NCBI RefSeq assembly: GCF_020694005.1
Contig: NZ_CP073013.1
Location: 930,001-994,000 of the forward strand
Reading direction: 5' to 3'
From: Marinomonas profundi
GTDB taxonomy: Bacteria; Pseudomonadota; Gammaproteobacteria; Pseudomonadales; Marinomonadaceae
Length of the DNA stretch: 64,000 nt
In this document: positions 29,899 to 38,993 of the stretch, piece after piece
How positions within the stretch are numbered: the first letter of the stretch is position 1
Layout: each line of letters opens with the position of its first letter
Program-made: the position numbers and the translations under genes
Notes under the pieces: generated by a model
Told to the model about the DNA's origin: nothing
Seen by the model: only the letters and a program-made list of their open reading frames with translations
Database searches by the model: none

Positions 29899-30975
29899 TT
29901 AAAGCCGTGCTTCACTTTGCTGAGAAAATAAATGGGCTTTTTTAGGGTCCAGATAAATATCCACTTCCGCCCCCCATGTAAGTTGATGATCGCCATGGAC
30001 TTTTACCGACCACTTACGCTCCATAAAATCAAACCAGACAATGGTTTCGTCACCCATTGGCTCTAAAATATCAATCGGTGCTGAGGTCAATTGCACGTAA
30101 CCATCACGGGGTTCAAGCGCCAAATGCTCGGGGCGAATGCCCAAATACGCAGACTCATCGTGATTACCTTGATCAATAAACTCATAACCCAGCAAACTAA
30201 CGCGATAATCTTGATAGACAAAATTCTCGCCAACGATGCGACCCTCCAACAAATTCATGCTCGGCGAACCAATAAATTGCGCCACAAATAGGTTACAAGG
30301 TTTATGGTAAATATCGGCAGGCGTGCTGAGCTGCTGAATCTCACCATTCTTCATAATCGCAATGCGATCCGCCAAAGTAAGCGCTTCCACCTGATCGTGG
30401 GTGATATACACCATGGTATTTTTCAATTTCTGATGCAGACGTTTAATCTCTACTCGCAAATCCGCACGCAGCTTGGCGTCTAGGTTGGATAACGGCTCGT
30501 CAAATAAAAACACCTCCACATCTCGCACCAAGGCTCGGCCTATCGCCACCCGTTGACGCTGTCCGCCAGACAATTCGGAGGGCTTACGCTGCAACAATGG
30601 CTCTATTTGCAAGATTTTAGCGGCACGGTCGACACGCTCACGAATCTCATCTTTCCCCATGCCTTTAACTTTTAAGCCAAAAGACAAATTCTTTTCCACC
30701 GTCATTTGCGGATACAAGGCATAAGACTGAAAGACCATACCAATGCCACGATCTTTGGGTTCTTCCCAGGTCACATTGCGATCATTGATCCAGATTTGCC
30801 CGGCGCTGATATCCAACAAACCGGCAATGCAATTAAGCAAGGTAGACTTACCGCAGCCTGATGACCCTAAAAGCACCAAAAACTCGCCTTTTTTAATATC
30901 CAAATTAAGCTGTTTTAAAACATGAGCATCCTGATATTTAAGGTCCAATTCTTTAATCGATATACTGTTGTTCAT
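29899..30975 (-). CDS. ABC transporter ATP-binding protein (UgpC/MalK type)
   Basis: A 358-residue carbohydrate-importer ATPase. Walker A GSSGCGKST near residue 40, Q-loop VFQSYALYP, signature LSGGQRQRVAIGRA, Walker B VFLFDEPLSNLD, switch His in YITHDQVEALT. The C-terminal 120 residues form the OB-fold regulatory domain typical of MalK/UgpC (LGIRPEHL). It energises the permease pair encoded upstream (5 bp away). Confidence 0.95.
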   Translation of the reverse strand: MNNSISIKELDLKYQDAHVLKQLNLDIKKGEFLVLLGSSGCGKSTLLNCIAGLLDISAGQIWINDRNVTWEEPKDRGIGMVFQSYALYPQMTVEKNLSFGLKVKGMGKDEIRERVDRAAKILQIEPLLQRKPSELSGGQRQRVAIGRALVRDVEVFLFDEPLSNLDAKLRADLRVEIKRLHQKLKNTMVYITHDQVEALTLADRIAIMKNGEIQQLSTPADIYHKPCNLFVAQFIGSPSMNLLEGRIVGENFVYQDYRVSLLGYEFIDQGNHDESAYLGIRPEHLALEPRDGYVQLTSAPIDILEPMGDETIVWFDFMERKWSVKVHGDHQLTWGAEVDIYLDPKKAHLFSQQSEARL

Positions 30976-30980
30976 CGTCT

Positions 30981-31874
30981 TTACCCCTTCACTGCGCCCG
31001 CGGCAATGCCACGCACAAAATATTTTCCAGACAACAAGTAAATAGCCAAGGGCACCAGCGCCGTGAGAATCGTTGCCGCCATATTGACGTTGTACTCACG
31101 CACCCCAAAGGTGGTGGCCACAATATTATTTAGTTGCACCGTCATTGGTAGATTGTCTCGACCCGCAAAAATCAGCCCCAATAGATAATCATTCCAAATC
31201 CCTGTGGTTTGTAAAATCACCGCCACAACGGTGACCGGAATCGATAACGGCATCATAATTTGAAAAAAGATCTGCCAAAAATTCGCCCCGTCGACTCGTG
31301 CCGCTTTAAAGAGTTCGTCTGGTAAAGACGCAAAGTAATTACGGAACAACAAGGTCATGATCGGCATACCAAAGATGGTGTGAATCAAGATAATCCCGGT
31401 TAAAGATCCATATAAACCGACTTCACGAAGAAAGATAATCAGTGGAAAGATCACCACCTGGAATGGCACAAACGCCCCAAACAGCAGCAAACCAAACAGC
31501 ATGTTAGAGCCTTTAAAGCGCCAAAATGACAAGGCATAACCATTGATAGAGCCGATGATGATAGAAATAGCAACGCTCGGAATAGTGATCTTCACCGAGT
31601 TCCAAAAACCCGTTTGAATACCGTTACATTCCACCCCAGAACACGCCTCACCCCACGCCTTTACCCAAGCAGCAAAGCTTGGATCTCCAGGTAACGCAAA
31701 AAGCTCACCAAGACGAATTTCCGGCATGCCTTTTAACGAGGTAACCAACATCACATACAAGGGGATGCAAAAGAAAATCGCCGCGCTAAACAAGAACACG
31801 TAAACACCAAGCCGCGAGACCGTGGTTTTTTTCGGCTTCGGCCCCTGTGGGCCAGCTAATTGAATCTGTTCCAT
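30981..31874 (-). CDS. ABC transporter permease, MalG-like
   Basis: A 297-residue inner-membrane permease with six predicted segments. The coupling-helix EAA motif reads as DELFKAARVDGANFWQIFFQIMMPLS near residues 190-215. It forms the channel with the MalF-like subunit encoded 9 bp upstream and is followed by the ATPase gene. Confidence 0.95.
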   Translation of the reverse strand: MEQIQLAGPQGPKPKKTTVSRLGVYVFLFSAAIFFCIPLYVMLVTSLKGMPEIRLGELFALPGDPSFAAWVKAWGEACSGVECNGIQTGFWNSVKITIPSVAISIIIGSINGYALSFWRFKGSNMLFGLLLFGAFVPFQVVIFPLIIFLREVGLYGSLTGIILIHTIFGMPIMTLLFRNYFASLPDELFKAARVDGANFWQIFFQIMMPLSIPVTVVAVILQTTGIWNDYLLGLIFAGRDNLPMTVQLNNIVATTFGVREYNVNMAATILTALVPLAIYLLSGKYFVRGIAAGAVKG

Positions 31875-31883
31875 AGTCGACTC

Positions 31884-32801
31884 CTAATGTTTCGTTGGAC
31901 GAACATATTCGCGATAAATCCAAGGCCCAATGACCAACAGAACCGGGAGCAACATCATGGTCGCCGCCGCCATCCCTAACCCCACATTGCCGCGGGCGGT
32001 AATATGATCAATAACAAACTTCGCCGGCATCTCCGTCGACATCCCAGGACCGCCACCGGTTTGCGCAACAATCAGGTCATAAACCCGCACCACGCCCACC
32101 GCAAGTAACACCACAGACGTAATCATCACGGGCCGCATCATCGGCAAAACAATGAACAAATAGGTTTTCCATGTAGGAATACCGTCTACACGAGAAGCCT
32201 TCCAAATCTCGCCATCAATACCACGCAAACCCGCAAGCATTAGCGCCATGACCAGGCCAGAGGATTGCCACACTGCAGCGATCAGCACCCCATAAATGGC
32301 GTATTCTGAACTCACCAAAGGCGCAAACTCGAACGACTCCCAGCCCATACGCTGAACCACGTTCTGAATCCCCAGAGAAGGTTCCATCATCCATTGCCAC
32401 ACCAACCCCGTCACCACCAAAGACATGGCATAAGGGTAAAGAAATAAGGTACGAAAGCCGCTTTCAAAGCGTACTTTCTGATCCAGAAAAACCGCCATGA
32501 AAAAGCCAGAAATCAAACATAAGGCAATAAATAACACACCGTAAACCAACAGATTTTCAACCGAAACTACCCATCTCGATGTTCCCCACAGGCGTTCATA
32601 TTGGTCTAACCCGACCCAATTGAAATTAGGAAACAAACGCGATTTTGTGAACGACAGCACCACTGAATAACCGACACAAACAACGAACACACCAATCGCC
32701 ACAATCGCCATCGGCGCACTGGCTAATAACGAAGAGATTTGCACGTGTTTAGCGCGTCTTGGGGTCGACATTTTTGCTGAAGTAGCCATAGTCTCTTCCA
32801 T
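31884..32801 (-). CDS. ABC transporter permease, MalF-like
   Basis: A 305-residue inner-membrane permease with about six segments and an EAA loop (DGEIWKASRVDGIPTWKTYLF). The start at 32801 (MEETMATSAKM) has AGGAG seven bases upstream. A longer open frame begins at 32882 but would run through the hairpin after the binding-protein gene. Partner of the MalG-like permease. Confidence 0.93.
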   Translation of the reverse strand: MEETMATSAKMSTPRRAKHVQISSLLASAPMAIVAIGVFVVCVGYSVVLSFTKSRLFPNFNWVGLDQYERLWGTSRWVVSVENLLVYGVLFIALCLISGFFMAVFLDQKVRFESGFRTLFLYPYAMSLVVTGLVWQWMMEPSLGIQNVVQRMGWESFEFAPLVSSEYAIYGVLIAAVWQSSGLVMALMLAGLRGIDGEIWKASRVDGIPTWKTYLFIVLPMMRPVMITSVVLLAVGVVRVYDLIVAQTGGGPGMSTEMPAKFVIDHITARGNVGLGMAAATMMLLPVLLVIGPWIYREYVRPTKH

Positions 32802-32829
32802 CTTGAACTCCTTTTGAAACGCTAGAATT

Positions 32830-32880
32830 GACCACCAGCACAGCATTCTAAGCCATTCATACCCAGGAAAACCGGTGGTC
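32830..32880 (-). other. Intra-operon hairpin after the binding-protein gene
   Basis: GACCACC at 32830 and GGTGGTC at 32874 pair across a 37-base interval in the 97-bp gap between the binding-protein and permease genes. Such stems often protect the upstream mRNA and give the binding protein higher expression than the permeases. It has no T tract. Tentative. Confidence 0.35.
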
Positions 32881-32898
32881 ATTCATTGACGAAGGTGA

Positions 32899-34137
32899 TT
32901 ACTCAGCGTCTTCGATAATGCCTTTGAAAACGCTTAACGCGCTGTCTACAGACATACTGGGTTCATTCCAAAAAGTGGAGACTAAATCTTGTATCTGGCC
33001 ATTGGTATCTTCCGTAATATAAGCATTCGCTGGTGTAATGGACGCCTTGGGGTCATCCAATAAAGCGAGACCTTTTTTCATGCAGGCATCCGCCACAGTG
33101 AGGTCGACATCGGCACGTACCGGCAAAGAGCCTTTGGTATTGTTGAATTTCGCTTGAATGACAGGGCTCAACATCATCGACGCCAATTTCATTTGCGCCG
33201 CCTCAAGCGATTTATCTGAGGATTTTGGGAAGATAAAGGCATCGCCCCCTAAAGTAAGATAAGGCCGTTGAGAGGGGCCAGGGATACAGCCATAATCAAC
33301 TTCCGCGACTTTACCGGCGGCGGCAAATTCACCACGCGCCCAGTCGCCCATTACTTGAGCGGCCGCTTTGCCTGTGATTACCATGTTAGTGGCATCATTC
33401 CAATTTCGACCGGGCGCACCGGTATCGGTAAATTGTCGTAACGCACCAAAGGTTTCAAACACTTTGCGCATTTGCTCACTGCCCGCTGCGTCGACACTTT
33501 TTTCTTTCCACAGACGATTCCAAAATGCTTCATCGGTGACGCCAATAAGCACCACATCAAAAACATGGCGCTCTTGCCAACCCTGACCACCAAAGGCTAA
33601 AGGAATGTAACCTGCGGCTTGGATTTTGGGCGCGGCCGCCAAAAACTCTTCCCAAGTATGAGGCTCTTTTACCCCCGAATCGGCAAAGACTTGCTTATTC
33701 GTCCACAGCCATTGCGCAGAATGAATATTCACTGGCACACAATAAATGCCGCCATCTTTCATACAGGGGTTTAAAATACTGGAAGGCCGAATAAAGTCTG
33801 TCCAACCTTCTTTTTCCGCAACGGGAGACAAATCAAGGAGAAGACCTTCTTCAATCAATTCTTCAAACTGACGAGAGGTATTGAATTGTGCCGCGCCGGG
33901 GGCATCGCCACCCAGAATACGCTGCATGGTCAGTGAACGGGCATTTTCGCCTAGGGCGACAGCGGTATCTATCCACTTATCCTTTCCCAGTTTATTAAAC
34001 TCTTCAGCAAGCACAGTCACGGCTTTTTGCTCACCGCCCGATGTCCACCAATGAATCACTTCTAAATCAGCCGCTTGGACCGAAAAACTCATGACACCTG
34101 CCCCTAGCGTGGCAGTAAACAATTTTTTACCCATCAT
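32899..34137 (-). CDS. ABC transporter sugar-binding protein
   Basis: A 412-residue periplasmic family-1 extracellular solute-binding protein. A signal peptide ends near residue 23 (SFSVQAADL). The mature part starts LEVIHWWTSGGEQKAV, and SAQWLWTNKQVFADSG and AQVMGDWARGEF are typical of glucose/oligosaccharide binding proteins such as the Pseudomonas glucose-type system. Two tandem ATGs at the start leave a one-codon ambiguity. It is the first gene of the eight-gene operon and lies directly downstream of paired LacI-type operators. The ligand cannot be named from sequence alone. Confidence 0.93.
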   Translation of the reverse strand: MMGKKLFTATLGAGVMSFSVQAADLEVIHWWTSGGEQKAVTVLAEEFNKLGKDKWIDTAVALGENARSLTMQRILGGDAPGAAQFNTSRQFEELIEEGLLLDLSPVAEKEGWTDFIRPSSILNPCMKDGGIYCVPVNIHSAQWLWTNKQVFADSGVKEPHTWEEFLAAAPKIQAAGYIPLAFGGQGWQERHVFDVVLIGVTDEAFWNRLWKEKSVDAAGSEQMRKVFETFGALRQFTDTGAPGRNWNDATNMVITGKAAAQVMGDWARGEFAAAGKVAEVDYGCIPGPSQRPYLTLGGDAFIFPKSSDKSLEAAQMKLASMMLSPVIQAKFNNTKGSLPVRADVDLTVADACMKKGLALLDDPKASITPANAYITEDTNGQIQDLVSTFWNEPSMSVDSALSVFKGIIEDAE

Positions 34138-34195
34138 ATTATTTTTATCCTCTATTGGGTTTTTGTCCTCAAAACTCTCTTGCGAAAAGCTTGAG

Positions 34196-34231
34196 TGAAA
34201 GCGGTAAAACTTAAAATGAAACCGCTTTCAT
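34196..34231. promoter_or_regulatory. Paired LacI-family operators upstream of the sugar operon
   Basis: ATGAAACCGCTTTCAT (34216-34231) is a near-palindrome with a central CG, typical of LacI/GalR operators. A second copy of the half motif, TGAAAGCGGT (34196-34205), is the exact reverse complement of ACCGCTTTCA (34221-34230). They lie 58-94 bp before the binding-protein start and downstream of the lacI-type gene, so they should be the target of that regulator. Confidence 0.75.
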
Positions 34232-34305
34232 GAGCAAATATTAACCAAGAACTCCTCCCCGTCAACATTTTTTACAAAATTGTTTTCGCAGACTAATCGA
34301 TAACG

Positions 34306-35283
34306 TTACGCGGATTGACGAGGAATTAACTCAGGAGAAAAGTTATTTTTAACTGGGAAACGAGTACGGTAAATACTGTTTAAAAGCAGGTATGCCGTGG
34401 CTTCTGCCATCTCATACAAGGGCAGTTTTATGGTGGTAATACTAGGCGAATAATACTGTGACATATCCAGGTCATCAAAGCCTATAATCGCCACGTCTTC
34501 AGGCGCTTTAATGCCTTGCTGAGCACAAACATGAAGCGCGCCCATCGCCATCAGATCATTGGCAAAAAATATTGCCGAGGGGCGATTTTCAAGCGCCAAA
34601 ATAGACCGCATATGGCTCATTCCAGACTCAACACTAAAGTTTCCTTCAGCCTGAAAATGCAAATCAAGTCCGGCTTTTTCAAGGGCTTTTTGACAACCCA
34701 AATAACGCTGATAAGCATCGTACTTCCACAACGGCCCCGTTACGGTTGCAATCTTGCGATGGCCCTTATCGATAAGATACTGGGTCGCCATTTCACCCCC
34801 GGCAAAATTATCGAAAGAGATATGATGATCATCGCCACCCGGGAACGTTTGGTTTAAAACGAAAACAGGACAACGAAGGTTAATTTGGGCGATTTCTTCT
34901 TCTAACAAGAAATTGGTAATTAACACCAAGGCATCCACTTGACGTTTAATGAGGAAATCGACCGCCTCACGCTCGCCTTCCAAAGAGCCATTACCACAAG
35001 CAATAATGACGTGACGATCACCGCCGCGTAAGGCTCGTTCAACGCCACTCGCCGCCGGTCCGTAATACGCCGTATCAATATTCGACGTCACCAAACCAAT
35101 GGTATAGCTCTTATTGCTCGCCAGTGAACGGGCCGCCTGATTTGGGCTATAAGACAAAGACTTTACCGCATTCAACACTCTGCCTCGAGTTTCTTCTTTA
35201 ACAGGTGTCGTACCGCTTAACACACGAGAGACAGTGGCTTTGGACACACCTGCCAGTTTTGCAACCTGATTAATGGTGCTCAT
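34306..35283 (-). CDS. LacI-family transcriptional regulator
   Basis: A 325-residue LacI/GalR repressor. The N-terminal HTH reads TINQVAKLAGVSKATVSRVLSG with the hinge helix around residues 50-58 (PNQAARSLAS); the rest is a sugar-binding-protein-like effector domain with GFDDLDMSQYYSPSITTI near the end. It precedes the sugar transport and metabolism operon on the same strand, with the paired operators between them, so it should control uptake and breakdown of that sugar. Confidence 0.92.
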   Translation of the reverse strand: MSTINQVAKLAGVSKATVSRVLSGTTPVKEETRGRVLNAVKSLSYSPNQAARSLASNKSYTIGLVTSNIDTAYYGPAASGVERALRGGDRHVIIACGNGSLEGEREAVDFLIKRQVDALVLITNFLLEEEIAQINLRCPVFVLNQTFPGGDDHHISFDNFAGGEMATQYLIDKGHRKIATVTGPLWKYDAYQRYLGCQKALEKAGLDLHFQAEGNFSVESGMSHMRSILALENRPSAIFFANDLMAMGALHVCAQQGIKAPEDVAIIGFDDLDMSQYYSPSITTIKLPLYEMAEATAYLLLNSIYRTRFPVKNNFSPELIPRQSA

Positions 35284-35479
35284 TGTTTTCCCCGAACCAA
35301 ATGCATTTTAGAATGTGATAGAAACCTTAAAAAGATCAAGCTCCTAGTATAGACTGGCTTTTGTTTAGACAGAACCGCTAAGCTGTGGTAATTCTATCGC
35401 TAGTCAATACAAACGCGACCATGATTTGACGAATACAGCCAATCCCAAAAAATACAGCACAGTATAGGAGAACAGAGTT

Positions 35480-35767
35480 ATGGGTATTTTATCCGGCCTC
35501 AAAGGGCTATTTGCAGGCGGCGAAAGCGCCCCAGAAAAAGCCGAAGACGTGGTGGAGCATAAAGGTTTTTCAATCGTACCTGCGCCAATGAAAGACGGCG
35601 GTCAGTATAGAGTCGCCGCCACGATTACCAAAGGTGAAGGTGAAGAGCAAAAAACACATCATTTCATTCGTTCTGACCTCATGCCAAATCGTGACGAATG
35701 CATTGAGATTACCCTACGCAAAGCCAAATTAACGATTGACCAACTTGGCGAGAGCATCTTTAAATAA
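35480..35767 (+). CDS. hlyU: HlyU family protein
   Basis: A 95-residue protein matching the PF10115 HlyU family: a short N-terminal GILSGLKGLF segment, HKGFSIVPAPMKDGGQYRVAA, HHFIRSDLMPNRDECIEI and KAKLTIDQLGESIF. The Pfam name derives from a Vibrio virulence activator, but this small family is distinct from the ArsR-type HlyU and its real role is unclear. It is followed 39 bp later by an alpha/beta hydrolase gene, so they may be co-transcribed. Confidence 0.82.
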   Translation: MGILSGLKGLFAGGESAPEKAEDVVEHKGFSIVPAPMKDGGQYRVAATITKGEGEEQKTHHFIRSDLMPNRDECIEITLRKAKLTIDQLGESIFK

Positions 35768-35806
35768 GCCTAAAACACAAACCAACACGCTAACGAGAAG
35801 ACTATT

Positions 35807-36820
35807 ATGAGCGCCCCAATTGGACAACACTGGCAACAAGTGAACGACGGTGAAGACCTATTGGGCGCGGGCTTTCGTGCTCGTACCTTCGTCTTTGCTG
35901 GCCCTAAAACCAAGGTTCATACCACGCTGGTTAACCACATTGGTCATCCAAACACGAAAAAAGCCATTTTGTATGTACACGGTTATACGGATTATTTTTT
36001 CCAGACAGGGCTCGCTGAGCATTTTATCGATTTGGGCTATCGTTTTTATGCCGTCGACTTACAAGGCTATGGCCGCTCTATTCGTCCATCAACACCGCCC
36101 AATTGGTGTGATTCACTTGAACAATATGGGCAAGACTTAGACATAGCCTTGGCCACCATAAAACAAGACGGAGTAGACCATGTTGTTCTACTCGCCCACT
36201 CTACTGGCGGCTTAATTGCCTCGACCTATTTGGCGCAACCTTACGCCTTGGCAGAGCGCGAAAGCTACTATAAAAAAGCCTTTCCTGACGTCATCGGCTT
36301 AATGCTTAATAGCCCATTTCTGGCTTTACCGTTTCCTCCCAAGGTACTCAATCGCATTAGTTGGCCGATTCGCATCTTGGTCTCTTTGCTGCCGTTTTCT
36401 TATTTAAGAGCAAAAAAAATCACCCTATACGCCAAAACTATACATTGCGTGTTTGGCGGCGAATGGGATTATCGTTTAGATTGGAAACCCGCCCACGGTT
36501 TCGATTTGTCTTTTCATTGGTTAAGAGAAGTGATTCATGCGCAGCGCAATCTTGCCAATCAACGCCTCGATATTCCTACACTTATATGCCGTTCTGACAT
36601 CAGCACCATAGGAAAACGGACGACAGAAGAAGTCCAGCAAGGCGATGGCGTTCTCGATGTCGACAGCATGCAACAAAGCGCCGAAAAAACCTTCCGCAAT
36701 CTCACCCAAGTGAGCATTCCACAAGGTTTTCATGACTTATACCTATCCCATGAGCCAGCTCGCACTGCTTATTTATCGGCGATGACAGCGTGGCTTCACA
36801 CGCTCACTGAAAAACACTAA
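35807..36820 (+). CDS. Alpha/beta hydrolase (serine aminopeptidase S33 / lysophospholipase-like)
   Basis: A 337-residue alpha/beta hydrolase. Oxyanion region YVHGYTDYFFQTG, strand-order AVDLQGYGRS, nucleophile elbow LLAHSTGGLIAS with the serine near residue 131, and a late His in GFHDLYLSHE. The elbow is AHSTG rather than GxSxG. Homologues are called lysophospholipase or monoglyceride lipase; the substrate is not determinable. It is convergent with the SDR gene (5 bp apart). Confidence 0.85.
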   Translation: MSAPIGQHWQQVNDGEDLLGAGFRARTFVFAGPKTKVHTTLVNHIGHPNTKKAILYVHGYTDYFFQTGLAEHFIDLGYRFYAVDLQGYGRSIRPSTPPNWCDSLEQYGQDLDIALATIKQDGVDHVVLLAHSTGGLIASTYLAQPYALAERESYYKKAFPDVIGLMLNSPFLALPFPPKVLNRISWPIRILVSLLPFSYLRAKKITLYAKTIHCVFGGEWDYRLDWKPAHGFDLSFHWLREVIHAQRNLANQRLDIPTLICRSDISTIGKRTTEEVQQGDGVLDVDSMQQSAEKTFRNLTQVSIPQGFHDLYLSHEPARTAYLSAMTAWLHTLTEKH

Positions 36821-36825
36821 ACCGA

Positions 36826-37659
36826 TCACGCGCCTTGACGGCGCATCACCCAATCTAACCAGCAAGTAGGCAATAGGCGTTTCATCAAAACTGCACCATA
36901 GGTTGGCCAGGTCACATAATATCGCGCTCTGGGACGAGTCGACTCTAGCGCATGGATCAGCTTTTTCACCACCGCACTGGCAGGCAAGGTTTGCGATGAC
37001 GTTACGCCTTCTTTGCTCAGCCGTTCTATCGCTTCGGCGTAGCCTTGTTGATGGCGGCTATTTTCCATGTCGATATTGTTTTGCAGAGCCAGCAAGGCAT
37101 TGGCACGAAACCGACTTTCAATCGGACCGGGTTCAATCAGGCTTATTTTTATTGGCGTGTCCGCTAGTTCCAAACGCAAGGTGTCTGTCAAACCCTCAAG
37201 AGCAAATTTACTGGCGTTGTAAGCGCCACGAAACGGCGCAGCCACCAAGCCCAGTACCGAACTGTTATTCACAATGCGCCCGTAACCTTGGGCCAGCATC
37301 ACTTTCAGCACCTTGGTTGTTAGCTCGTGTGTGCCAAAAAAGTTACTCTCAAACTGAGCTTTTAAGACATCGACCGGCAAATCTTCCACCGCCCCCGGCT
37401 GACCATAAGCACCATTATTGAACAACGCAAAAAGTTGCCCATGGGTAATCGCCAGAGTCTCTTCTAGACCCTTTGCAATGGAAGCCGAATCCGCTAAATC
37501 CAACTGAACAACATGCTTCATACCTTGTGCTTTTAACGCCGCTACGTCTTCTTGCTTGCGGCAACTCGCCACCACTAAAAAGTCGCGTTCTTGAAGCATT
37601 CTCGCCGCTTCCAGCCCAATCCCCGTCGAACAACCTGTGATAAGAATAGAATATTGCAT
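36826..37659 (-). CDS. Short-chain dehydrogenase/reductase (SDR)
   Basis: A 277-residue classical SDR. ITGCSTGIGLEAARML is the cofactor-binding TGxxxGIG, FNNGAYGQPG the NNAG-like motif, and NNSSVLGLVAAPFRGAYNASKFALEG the catalytic Ser-Tyr-Lys. The protein resembles the uncharacterised oxidoreductases acting on lipids or steroids (YbbO-like). Its substrate is unknown. Confidence 0.9.
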   Translation of the reverse strand: MQYSILITGCSTGIGLEAARMLQERDFLVVASCRKQEDVAALKAQGMKHVVQLDLADSASIAKGLEETLAITHGQLFALFNNGAYGQPGAVEDLPVDVLKAQFESNFFGTHELTTKVLKVMLAQGYGRIVNNSSVLGLVAAPFRGAYNASKFALEGLTDTLRLELADTPIKISLIEPGPIESRFRANALLALQNNIDMENSRHQQGYAEAIERLSKEGVTSSQTLPASAVVKKLIHALESTRPRARYYVTWPTYGAVLMKRLLPTCWLDWVMRRQGA

Positions 37660-37754
37660 CGTGGCTCCTTGTGGAAAACATCATCGTGCTTGGGATGTTA
37701 GCAAAATGTCGTGAAAAGTGCCTTTTCTACCGTATTAAATCGGCAACAAACGCT

Positions 37755-38981
37755 TTATGGCTCTTGCCAGTTAAGGTCGCAACAGAAGACATAGAGCGTG
37801 CCACCGACCACGACAGTCTGCGACACCGTGATGCACATGCGCGAATCGGCAACCGACAGATAGGGCCGACTGATCTGAATAATTCCCGGCTGTTTTAACG
37901 CTCGATAATGATAATGCTTGTGCGACCAGTTGGCATGGTCGCCACACAGCAGCGGCGCAAAGCGCGCATTCATCTGTTGCTGATAATGAGGAGCATACAC
38001 ATTGCGCGACACCTGATACCCCTCGGCATTGAGTAGATAACAGCGCACCATGCGCGGGTCGCTGAAGAGTACCGCGCTGCTTTGCTCAAAATGCTGATGG
38101 GTGACAAAGTGTGTTACGGCCCGATGAAACAGACCTTCTATTCCACTCACATAGTGCTGCAAGTCGGCGTTGCGCTTAACACTTTGCCACTGCTGACCGC
38201 GCAGCAGATTGTCGAAGGTAGTAGCAAAACTCTGTTCGGCGTCAATGCGCGCCTGTGGTTTGGCAAAATAGAAACCTTGAATCATGTCGGCATTGGCGGC
38301 AATGGCCACTAGAGCCTCGTGTTCGGTTTCCACGCCTTCCACCACCACTAGACTGCCCGCTTCATGCAGCAAGCTGACGATACCAGTGAGAATCCGTTCC
38401 ACCCGACGCGATTGGCCTGCATCCTGGATCAAACGGCGGTCGATCTTGACAATGTCGGGCTCTAAATCCCAGATACGGTCGAAGTTGGAATGCCCAGCGC
38501 CAAAATCATCAATGGCAATCAGACAGCCCAACTGGCGAAAATGACTAACGAAATGCTTCAACTGAGCATGATCACTGACTTCACTTTCAATGATCTCAAT
38601 CACCAGCCGGTGCGCCGCAATGCCACTTGTCTGTAGAAGATCTCGGGTAAAGCCTATGTCCGGTTGCTCGCTCACCAAGTACTGAGAATTCAAATTAAGA
38701 AACAACCAAGCCTCCCCCGTCGCTTGGCGCGCAAAATTATGCACATGCAAGGTTCGACAAGTACGGTCAAGATCCAGACACTCCCTACCGTTACATGGTA
38801 TAGACAACAAACCCGCCGGCGGCTCTGCCGTTCCATCTGGACGATGCGCGCGAATCAGCCCTTCATACCCCACCGCTCTGCCGTGAGCGATACTGAATAT
38901 CGGCTGAAAATGGCTGCTTAGTGACAGACCTCGATAGTGGGTGTCGACCTTGTCATCACTTAACCGGGCGATATTTAACAT
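37755..38981 (-). CDS. EAL-domain cyclic-di-GMP phosphodiesterase with C-terminal sensor-like domain
   Basis: A 408-residue soluble protein. The EAL domain lies at residues about 20-250: GYEGLIRAHRP (EGL variant), FLNLNSQYL, LVIEIIESEV, AIDDFGAGHSNFDRI, IVKIDRRLIQ and VVEGVETEHEA, so the metal and catalytic residues look present. The last 130 residues contain a PAS/Cache-like pattern (YLLNAEGYQVSRNVY, then QISRPYLSVADSRMC), probably a sensor. It is the third gene of a compact, GC-rich operon with a chemoreceptor and a NIT-like protein, 12 bp after the latter. It likely converts a chemosensory state into lower c-di-GMP. Confidence 0.88.
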   Translation of the reverse strand: MLNIARLSDDKVDTHYRGLSLSSHFQPIFSIAHGRAVGYEGLIRAHRPDGTAEPPAGLLSIPCNGRECLDLDRTCRTLHVHNFARQATGEAWLFLNLNSQYLVSEQPDIGFTRDLLQTSGIAAHRLVIEIIESEVSDHAQLKHFVSHFRQLGCLIAIDDFGAGHSNFDRIWDLEPDIVKIDRRLIQDAGQSRRVERILTGIVSLLHEAGSLVVVEGVETEHEALVAIAANADMIQGFYFAKPQARIDAEQSFATTFDNLLRGQQWQSVKRNADLQHYVSGIEGLFHRAVTHFVTHQHFEQSSAVLFSDPRMVRCYLLNAEGYQVSRNVYAPHYQQQMNARFAPLLCGDHANWSHKHYHYRALKQPGIIQISRPYLSVADSRMCITVSQTVVVGGTLYVFCCDLNWQEP

Positions 38982-38993
38982 CGAAAATCTTCC

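Noticed and set aside
36903-37421. 172-codon open frame antisense to the SDR gene
   Set aside because: Overlaps the catalytic region of a well-supported SDR; no domain.
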